DNA of 64,000 bases from Halisarca cf. caerulea (Eukaryota > Porifera > Demospongiae > Chondrillida > Halisarcidae). The stretch lies in the NCBI GenBank assembly GCA_963170055.1, contig CAUJGJ010000040.1, positions 320,201-384,200 of the forward strand, written 5' to 3'. The position numbers and the translations under genes were made by a program. The notes under the pieces were generated by a model, which worked only from the letters and a program-made list of their open reading frames with translations, ran no database searches and was not told where the DNA came from. Below, piece after piece: positions 57,101-64,000 of this stretch (the first letter of the stretch is position 1; every line of letters starts with the position of its first letter).

Positions 57101-60100
57101 AGGTAAAAAAAGTTGAATTTCAGTCAGGATTTGTCTGTACAACAAATATGTTGGCTTGTACGTAGCCTTGTACAGGCTATTTTCAAAATTCCACCATTTT
57201 ACAAGTAAAAGTAAAAAGATTAAAGCTCCACAGTCTCTTTCCAGATGTTACAGTGGATGATTATGAACACTTATCCGCAGTACGCGTCAGTAAAGTGCAA
57301 ACAAAGAAATCGTGTTATTTTTACTACAATAAGATTGTAATACCATGTGTACACAGTAGGAAGGATGATATAAAAGCCAGAGTATCTAATGTGGTACGAC
57401 ATATCAGCAAATTTCCATGCATCCTAACAAATTTCTTGGTTTTGTGATTTAATTGAACAGATCCGCAGAAATACTCAACTGTGAACTTTGAAGAAAAAAC
57501 TTGACTGTTGGTGATGTCTTATGATTATGGTAGGCTCTGTTTGCATACAAGTGTGGAGTCTACAGTGGGTTGCCGAGCTGATTAGTTTGATGCATTTGCC
57601 ATTTTAAGGTTTCTCCATTGATAGTTGTAAACGTTTTGAGTATAATACAGGCCAGCTGCTAGATCCTGCTGGGCTGCTCTAAATATACATGCTATCTTTT
57701 GTCTATGTCAGAAGCAAAATTAATGAACAAACACTGTTAAGTTAAAAGCGTTCTCTTCGCATTCGCAGTGCATGTGTATCCAGTATACGGTGTAGACGCA
57801 AGGTTCGTTGCTGAAATGGAAAGTTGTAAAGCTAATCGTCGTTAGGCTTGAATTAAACACCGAAGTACCTTCTCTGTGAGCAAAATCCTTCTTTCAAGTG
57901 GGATACGTTATAGTTATATCCCGGTTCACTCGCATGATATCCAGGTCATTGCCCATGACCTCGGCTTCGCCTCGGTCTTGGGCGATGACCTGGATATCAT
58001 GCGAGTGAACCGGGATATAACTAACTTTTATCCCATGCAAATTGATTTTCAATTAGTAAACTTGATTGACAATAATTACTTTCATTAACACCAAATTGAC
58101 TCTATTAACACCTGGTAGTTATTACCCGGGGGGGGGGGGATAACTACCATACATGCCCAGTTTTTCCTTTGACCTTTCACAAACTGGGATAGAAATATTA
58201 GTTATACCCCGCTTTTGCTGGGTACATGGGAATATACTAAGTGTTAGGTGTTGATTAACACTCGGGCTGCGCCCTCGTGCACCAACACCTAACACTTAGT
58301 ATATTCCCCACGTACCCAGCAAAAGTGGGATATAACTAATACATATACATAATATGTATGTATATGTATGTATACATATATAATCACAAATATTACAAGC
58401 AAATTACACTATGCTACAAATATACGTACATACAATAAAAATGAATGTGATATAACTTACATTTCCTAGAAGTACTAATAGACCATTCCAAATCCTTCAA
58501 CATTTGTGTGTGATTGCTGTCATTACCAAGGGTGTTAGAAAGCCAAGAAGAAAATTTACAACTGTACTGAAATAGCCTGCGATAACAAAGGAAGCACATG
58601 TTGCAGAACAGGAAATTTTAGGACTACACACATTTTAGGGCATGACATACATAATTGTGGAATCTTATTCACTGTGGGAACAGGCACCCGTATCAAAAGA
58701 AAGTAAAATAAAATAAAATAAAATATGCAAAATTAATCAGAATATTAAATGTTCAAAATAAATGACAAACATTGTACTTAAAGTGGAGAGTCATACAGCC
58801 ATGTAGGCAAGAATTATCATGCAGAATGTAACCATGAGATATGGAGGGCACGGAGTACACATTGAACATTGGCACATAGGTATGACTTTACATCTATTAC
58901 TCAGATTAGTCAGGCTGAGTTCTGTACTAGCAGCAGAAATGGAGTAGAAGCATGGATTGCATATGTATATACGTACGTAGAACAAAAGAAGTTGAATAAT
59001 CGTGGCCATGATGTACGTATGTATCTGCTAGATAATGGTGACAGATCTGTGACAGCAACTATGCCAAGAGGTGCCATTGGATGTATATCCATATATAAAG
59101 AAAGTAGAATGCAAAAATCATACAAGTAAGGCACACAATGAGCAGATGCAAGGCATGGGTCAAAGACACACCATAAGGCTGTGGCATCCAAGTCAGAAAA
59201 TGAGTCATACAAAGGCTTTCTGTTGGTACTATGGTTAAAATAAATAGGACTGGCAATGTATCTCAGCTCTGCAAGATCTGAAAAATGGTCCATTACATGT
59301 ACTAGGGGAGAAGGTGGCCAAAGGCCGCCTTCACCCTAGTTCGGGTGGTGGGTGCAACTCTTATATCAAGTGAAGAGGTTGCATCAAGTAAATTTATCCA
59401 TTTGAGTGTAATTTCTATATCAAGAGTAAGCTTGTAGTAGGCTAGTGCTATACTGTGAAAATTGCTGTATTCAAAATTGCTTCAATTGACGCTGCTTTAT
59501 CACATGTACACTCACACCCACACACCCATCCACCCACCCACCCACACACACATACACACACACATATGCATGCACCCACACATACATGTATGCACACAGC
59601 AACATATATATGCACAAACACGTACAGATGCATTAATTTTCTCATGCATACAAACTACATGTTCCCAAAATTTAATTATACTATCTGAGAGGATTCTTCT
59701 ATTGTATTATATTGCAGTATAATTGATGGGGCCTGTCACGCAGTTAACAGTCCCCCCCAAAAGAGGGTCCCCTGGACTGTTTTTGTGCATTAGTGGTGAA
59801 GCAAAAGCTGTCCAAAGGACCACTTTCGTTCATTGACGGTGAGTTGTTAATGGTTCTACCCAACTATTAAGTGTCCCCGTAGTTGGAGCTGTCTGTGCGG
59901 CCATGCAAAAGTGGATTTCTATGTATGGCTAGGCAAAAAGGGTCTTATAACACTGGGGAATGCGCTGATCCCTTAAACTTAATGAAGTTCTGTGTGTGTA
60001 AAACAGCTCAGTAAGCTTTGTCTCTTCTCAAGCGTCTACAGGCGGCTTGATCAGTCTTTTGCTAAAGATAAGTTGTCGTACATTTCCCCTCTCTAGATCT

Positions 60101-62158
60101 GTACTGATCTTCACTGTGAATGGAGGAGTTGTAGATATGCGAGCAAAAGATTTAAAGTGTCCCCTGTTGTATTTGCATCCCAATACTGTGTAGAGGGCAA
60201 CTGTTTGCAACTACTGTAACAAGAAATGTATAGTGTACTGTACAGCAGGCAGTTTTGAAAACCAGCAATTTGAAGGAAATTGCTTTTTCAAAATTTTCTG
60301 AGCAGCATTTATGTGCTTGCCACAGTTGAGAAGGCTGCACTGGTTGCCTATCCAGATGAAGTGTGCCTTGTATAGTGCCTTGATGCTTCCACATTTTGAC
60401 TACTGCTTTGTTGTCTGGATGGAGTACTCCAGGTGTCATATGCAGCATAATGCTGACAATGGAGCGACTTCAGAATAATGGAATAAGAATAATCCTGGAA
60501 AGATCTCCCAGGATAAGTGCAACAGAGATGAGGGGAGACCTGGGATGGACCACCCTTGAAGAGGGAAGGTACTTGTTCGGGCTAAGGCTAGTATACAGAT
60601 GCATCTTGGGGGGTGCACCCAAGTGGCAGGTCAGTAGCATATCCACCAATGAGAAGATCAGTAAAGTGAGGATATGATAGCCCCACAATTGCAGGATTCC
60701 CTTATAAAAAACAGAATTATCAAGTAATTCATTTTAATTTCAGGGGTCTTACTGACTGGAATAAATTGCCAGAGTGTATAAAATTGGTAAAATCACTTTT
60801 AACTGTGAAACAACTCAAGACCACTGTTCAGCATGGCCTGGGGGTCTTTAATCATTCAGTCTGATATTATTTAATATATTATTTTTCTATTTATCTGTGC
60901 CAATTCTGGATTTTGGTCATTTAATTTTTATTCTTCGTCCCATTTGTTTCATATTAGATTTAATGATTTTATGTAGTTAGATTATGTGTGTGTGTGTGCA
61001 CGCGCGCGTGTGTTAACTTTTCTGCCCTTTATTCAGTGGTGGTGGAATGTGTAAACTTTAGAGAGGGCAGTGTATGATATACGTAGTAATTGAATACATA
61101 TTATTCTTTAATACTGCTTGAGAGGCGGCATCATTTTTTTGCTAAATTGTTGCATATTGTATGATATCATTGCAGACATGTGTAGGGCTGAGGCTTAGTT
61201 TCCAGAATAATAGGTTTCTAAATTAAGGGAGCATAATTCTAGAATAAATGGTTAGAATATGGGAATTACTGTTGAATCAGATGATCCCTTGACCTTAGCT
61301 CCAACACAATGGTACCATTCTACAGTTTTTCCATTGAGTTTGAAACACTAATATTATAATGATATTCCACATGTATTATAATGATGTTTTGCAACAGCAT
61401 GATTTTAATCACAAGCTTTCACAATTTTAACTTGAAGTTGTGTTGCATTAGAATATTTAGTGAGAATATATCAGGAATAATTGGAGCAATTAGCAGCACA
61501 ATAGGATGAAATCTTGAGCACAATGGAATAGCATATTAGGTAAAAATTTAGCATATCTCAGCCCTAGACATGTGTGAGGATTTATAGAAACACAATTGAT
61601 GTGGTTCTACCTTAAAATTCATGAAAACTCATATATTTTACAATTTTTGGGGGCATTTTCAGTATTAAACTTTATTGCTGGAATTTCCATTGTTAAGTCA
61701 TAGTAATTAGTATTATTGCATAAAAAATTGGGGTGGGGGTGGGGAGGCAGTGCCCCCTCAACTAAAATTTAGGGCGGACAACCGCCCCCTCTGGTTCCAC
61801 CGCCTATATGTTATTTCCATGTATTCATCACATGCAATTAAAAGGAGGACCCCTTTGAAAAGCAGTCTTTAGACTGAATAGGACATTTTCCTCTTGAAAA
61901 TTTAAATAAATACTTAATGAAATGATGCACATAATATTTTTGAGTTGATGCAAGTATGATCTACAACTTAAAACACTTCAACTGCACGTTCGTAAAGACG
62001 CTACGAGTGCCAATGAATTGGTTATGTTTTTTAAGCGGCACTACAAATTAAATGACAGGAAATGTAGCGTAAGCAAATATGACGAACCTGCAGATAGCAT
62101 CTTTTCCGACAGTTAAGGACCCAATTTGAACTAGGGATAAAGCAAACGCAGGAGGCAT
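52490..62158 (-). CDS. PEX11: Peroxisomal membrane protein PEX11 family
   Basis: Three exons on the minus strand: 62158-62088, 58576-58461, 52962-52490; phases close to 219 codons plus TAG. PEX11 proteins sit in the peroxisome membrane and drive its elongation before fission. Visible: [16 protein letters not shown] across junction 1 (family N-terminal block), [17 protein letters not shown] across junction 2, [29 protein letters not shown], then [18 protein letters not shown] and the C-terminal hydrophobic [20 protein letters not shown]. It is slightly shorter than vertebrate alpha/beta forms (about 247-259). Exon 1 was found from the required 2-nt phase and the VG(R/K)DxICR motif. The introns (5.5 and 3.5 kb) hold LINE and hairpin repeats. 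Which PEX11 paralogue it is cannot be said. Confidence 0.88.
53197..53430. repeat. Hairpin-(CA)n repeat, copy 2
   Basis: CTAGGTGAAAAGGCCGCC / GGCTGCCTTTCCCCTAG hairpin, TTCGGGTGCGACCCTTA, then (CA)n with TGCA/TATG interruptions to 53430. Confidence 0.85.
53431..54323. repeat. GC-rich insert and second (CA)n tract
   Basis: 53431-54040 is notably GC-richer than its surroundings and has no recognised protein. 54050-54185 is (CA)n again, then CATGCACAGATACACTAATT...GGATTCTTCTATTAGTA matches the 3' part of copy 3 at 59600-59731. The insert therefore splits one hairpin-(CA)n element. Confidence 0.55.
54324..56840 (+). pseudogene. LINE-type retrotransposon, decayed
   Basis: In order: [20 protein letters not shown] and [11 protein letters not shown] (about 54345-54480), then [20 protein letters not shown] (RT entry, about 54560). 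Scattered RT pieces to 55500 are followed by [19 protein letters not shown] (about 55855) and a zinc-knuckle-like [16 protein letters not shown] (56236). After an in-frame TGA at 56437 come LDIWADSFW and TFFDVRIF, and near the end [19 protein letters not shown]. Several stops and frameshifts. Lies in PEX11 intron 2 in the opposite orientation. Confidence 0.78.
55765..56439 (+). pseudogene. LINE post-RT open frame (225 codons, ends in premature stop)
   Basis: Longest surviving frame of the element. The TGA follows CDDAA exactly where relatives have an arginine, so CGA to TGA decay is likely. The coding continues in frame after the stop ([20 protein letters not shown]). Confidence 0.7.
56841..57734. 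other. PEX11 intron 2 segment
   Basis: A patch around 56990-57250 (GAACATTCACCGTAGTCAGAAA) resembles 39770-39920 (CACCATAGTCACAAAGCAG...CTTCACTTTCCAG), hinting at an old shared repeat. Nothing coding recognised. Confidence 0.35.
57735..58340. repeat. Hairpin-flank repeat with type-I and type-II foldbacks in tandem
   Basis: The GGCTTGAATTAAACACCGAA flank is followed by a type-I foldback (57911-58023, arms GGTTCACTCGCATGATATCC and complement, apex CCTCGGCTTCGCCTCGG). Next is a ~170-bp link with a GGTAGTTAT hairpin and a run of G, then a type-II foldback (58197-58339, arms as at 43193, apex CTCGGGCTGCGCCCTCGTG). Both foldbacks have TAGTTATANCCC ends. Confidence 0.88.
58910..59293 (-). other. 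Unassigned 127-codon open frame in PEX11 intron 1
   Basis: Begins [19 protein letters not shown]. No family, signal peptide or repeated motif recognised. It lies between PEX11 exons on the same strand and next to a repeat. Chance or relic of a mobile element are both possible. Confidence 0.15.
59302..59731. repeat. Hairpin-(CA)n repeat, copy 3 (most complete)
   Basis: Hairpin CTAGGGGAGAAGGTGGCC / GGCCGCCTTCACCCTAG, then TTCGGGTGGTGGGTGCAACT, GCTGCTTTATCACATGTACA, a degenerate (CA)n, and the tail GGATTCTTCTATTGTATTAT ending near TAATTGATGGG. Confidence 0.8.
60300..60870 (+). pseudogene. LINE C-terminal remnant
   Basis: [49 protein letters not shown] and, after a break, [20 protein letters not shown] then VKQL. 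These are the typical conserved blocks after the RT in jockey/CR1-type LINEs. Confidence 0.75.
60871..62087. other. PEX11 intron 1, promoter-proximal part
   Basis: Short (TG)n/(CG)n patch at 60985-61012. A possible element lies between about 61035 and 61810, with TTCAGTGGTGGTGGAA and TTCCACCGCCTATATG at its ends (imperfect inverted repeat). No genes. Confidence 0.4.
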
Positions 62159-62285
62159 CCCCGAACCCAACTGTTATTCAGACTGATGCACAAGCCGAGA
62201 TACTAGCAGTTTTCCTGAGTTTTCCCGTTTATATATATATAGCGGAGCCAGATCACACCCCTCCATTTTTTATGGAGGTCTGAAA
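62159..62285. promoter_or_regulatory. Shared promoter of PEX11 (-) and RBM8A (+)
   Basis: 127 bp separate the two start codons. Contains a TATATATATATA stretch at 62229-62241 and an inverted repeat CCTCCATTTTTTATGGAGG at about 62261-62279, just before the RBM8A start. No other sites identified with confidence. That it drives both genes is inferred from the spacing alone. Confidence 0.6.
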
Positions 62286-63711
62286 ATGGCGGCCATAGAC
62301 GATGTTCAAGTACAGGAAGAATATGATGAATTCCGCAACGAAGATGGTGAATTCGCTCGATCGTATGCACTTTAACTGATGTATGATTTTTAAATGTTTC
62401 TGTTTATTAGAGTCCATTACCCGTTTAAAGATGTCAGCCACTCGTAAGAAAGGGAGAGGATTCGAAGGTTTGTCAAATCGTAAACACTAAACCAGGACAT
62501 CATTTCGTTTCATTTCAAAGAATCTGTACATCCTTGCCAAATAGTACGGAAATTTGATCATCTCCGTAGATTACCAGTGTGTAGTGCTATTCTTTGCTGA
62601 ATGAGCCAGGTTAAGCAGGATTCTGTGAAACCATAGACCATAGCCATGATAGGGTCTATGGTGAAATCATTGAAGGACCTAGTCTCTGTGAACAGGTGTT
62701 CCTTATGATTAGTTCCACTAGCATTACTGAGATGATATATAGGGGATTCTGCATTGGTTTCTTTAGACAAGTGGTCTTCAAAACACAGGTGTCTCTGTGC
62801 CATAAACATGCCATAAATAATTGGCAGTTGGGTGCAAGTATTAGTACTGCATTCGGGAGTAGTAGAGAGTGGAGCAAGCATGACAGCTTTGCCTTCGTTA
62901 TGAGTTTATTATCTGGAGAGTTCCTAAAGTAAAGAATGTATCAAATTTGGAGTTGTACAGAGGCACACCGTGACTTTACACTATTTGGGTAAATGAGTAT
63001 CCACTTAGATACTTGCATCCACTTAGTATACTTGCATCCACTGAGTATCCACTTAGACACTAAGACACTTACATACCTTCCTGCAACATACATGTGTACA
63101 TAAAAGATTCTCATTTCCATACAAGTGTTTTTATAATCCATCCTTAAACTTACTATGTTTTGTCTCTTTCTTCTCATTAACCTACATTCCCCTGTGATGT
63201 ATCCAACTGTCCAGCTAGTTCTCTAAATTACAACCATAGATTCCATGATACACATATGTACGTACTTACAGTATGAATCGTGGGAAAAAAAGACAATGCT
63301 AATGTGTCACTGTCTCCTTTAGGGCTTTTTGGGTATTCAGTAATTGTCGAAGGTTTATAGTATATTCGTACACGGATATGCGTATGCCCATTCACTGGTT
63401 GAAGTCCTTTTTTCCATGGTCTGTTTTATATTATGCACACTGCTGTGATATATATTATTACGTAGCTACTATATTCTTTAACTTGTCTTTTTAGTATTTA
63501 GTGTTGTAATTTGTAGGTGTACCTTGAACATGATGTTGTAATCTGACCATTTGCATTTGTAGTATTGTACATATGTGTATCCTGCACAGTTTGCATAGTT
63601 CTTTGGCTTGTACGTATGTCATTCTTTTACAACATTCAGACCGTGGTGACTCAATGGATATTGACAAGTATGAATCTGTACTTGTTGACGAAGGACCTGG
63701 ACCTTTAAGAT
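62286..63711 (+). CDS. RBM8A: RNA-binding protein 8A / Y14, N-terminal part (cut by window end)
   Basis: First three exons: 62286-62346, 62411-62467, 63640-63711, giving 63 codons plus one base; the donor GTGAGT follows at 63712. Y14 pairs with MAGOH in the exon junction complex deposited on spliced mRNA in the nucleus, with roles in localisation and nonsense-mediated decay. Recognised from its ordered N-terminal motifs: an acidic start, DESITRLK, RKKGRGFE, KYESVLVDEGPGPLR. These parallel DESIHKLK, KKRKGRGFG, YDSVEQDGDEPGPQRS in the vertebrate protein. The RRM would lie in the exons to the right of the window. The start codon has a good context (AAAATGG). Confidence 0.85.
62468..63639. other. 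RBM8A intron 2
   Basis: Contains a short imperfect palindrome CCATAGACCATAGCCATGA / TAGGGTCTATGG at about 62632-62662 and a tandem ATCCACTTAG repeat at 62999-63060. Nothing coding. Confidence 0.45.
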
Positions 63712-63941
63712 GTGAGTACGTATGTACATATGTGCACATATTGTATGGTACAAAGAAGAAAATTGGCAAAATAATGTTGTTCTACATTGTTACGTATGTG
63801 TAGGAATTTATTAAGAATGGAAGAATGCATACTGTAGGTTTAGCTCATGTTTAGAATATTTGTAGGAAAATCTAGTACAAGGCTTTAGTGCTTCTGATTA
63901 TAGAACATAGCATGTAGTATTGTTGTATCTTAATAGTCTCG

Positions 63942-64000
63942 TACCCAGACCGTCACTCGGGTGCCGCCATTTTATGCCACCCTCGCGAACGGTCTGGAAA
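63942..64000. repeat. Hairpin/MITE fragment at window end
   Basis: CCCAGACCGTCACTCGGG... faces ...CGAACGGTCTGG, so ACCGT/ACGGT arms are inverted. A similar CTCGTTCCCAGACCCAT...GGGTCTGG hairpin lies at 48088-48121. The element probably continues beyond the window. Confidence 0.5.

Noticed and set aside
60028..60210. Candidate first exon of PEX11 on the minus strand
   Set aside because: Wrong phase and no VGxDxICR motif; the segment at 62088-62158 fits both.

Overview
The window looks like animal nuclear DNA. It holds a few intron-rich housekeeping genes embedded in AT-rich, repeat-loaded sequence, with GT..AG introns of up to about 9 kb and no operon-like packing or ribosome-binding sites. 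A sponge or another early-branching invertebrate would fit the repeat content, but this is an impression, not a proof.

Four genes could be rebuilt exon by exon, with splice phases closing at every junction. (1) 721-16746 (+): 12 exons, 415 codons. It fuses an N-terminal LEM domain to a complete N-acetylneuraminate (sialic acid) lyase. (2) 26088-48989 (+): 6 exons, 255 codons, a DTW-domain tRNA-uridine aminocarboxypropyltransferase (DTWD2-like). (3) 52490-62158 (-): 3 exons, 219 codons, a peroxisomal membrane elongation factor of the PEX11 family. (4) 62286 onward (+): the first three exons of RBM8A/Y14, an exon-junction-complex subunit, cut by the window end. PEX11 and RBM8A are head-to-head with only 127 bp between start codons.

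Nearly everything else is mobile or repetitive DNA. It includes a Penelope-like retroelement with RT, GIY-YIG and hammerhead-ribozyme-like repeats (18.4-21.2 kb); several decayed LINE copies; a Tigger/pogo transposase fragment; and a tRNA-like SINE/composite array (22.07-23.5 kb). There are also several MITE families with clear terminal inverted repeats, a clean TTAA-flanked insertion with paralogous empty sites, and a roughly 1.4 kb palindrome. A set of 100-145 bp foldback modules stands out because their ends and apex resemble each other while their arms do not.

The most unusual protein-level observation is the LEM-sialic acid lyase fusion. The most unusual DNA-level observation is the foldback superfamily and its shared flanks.
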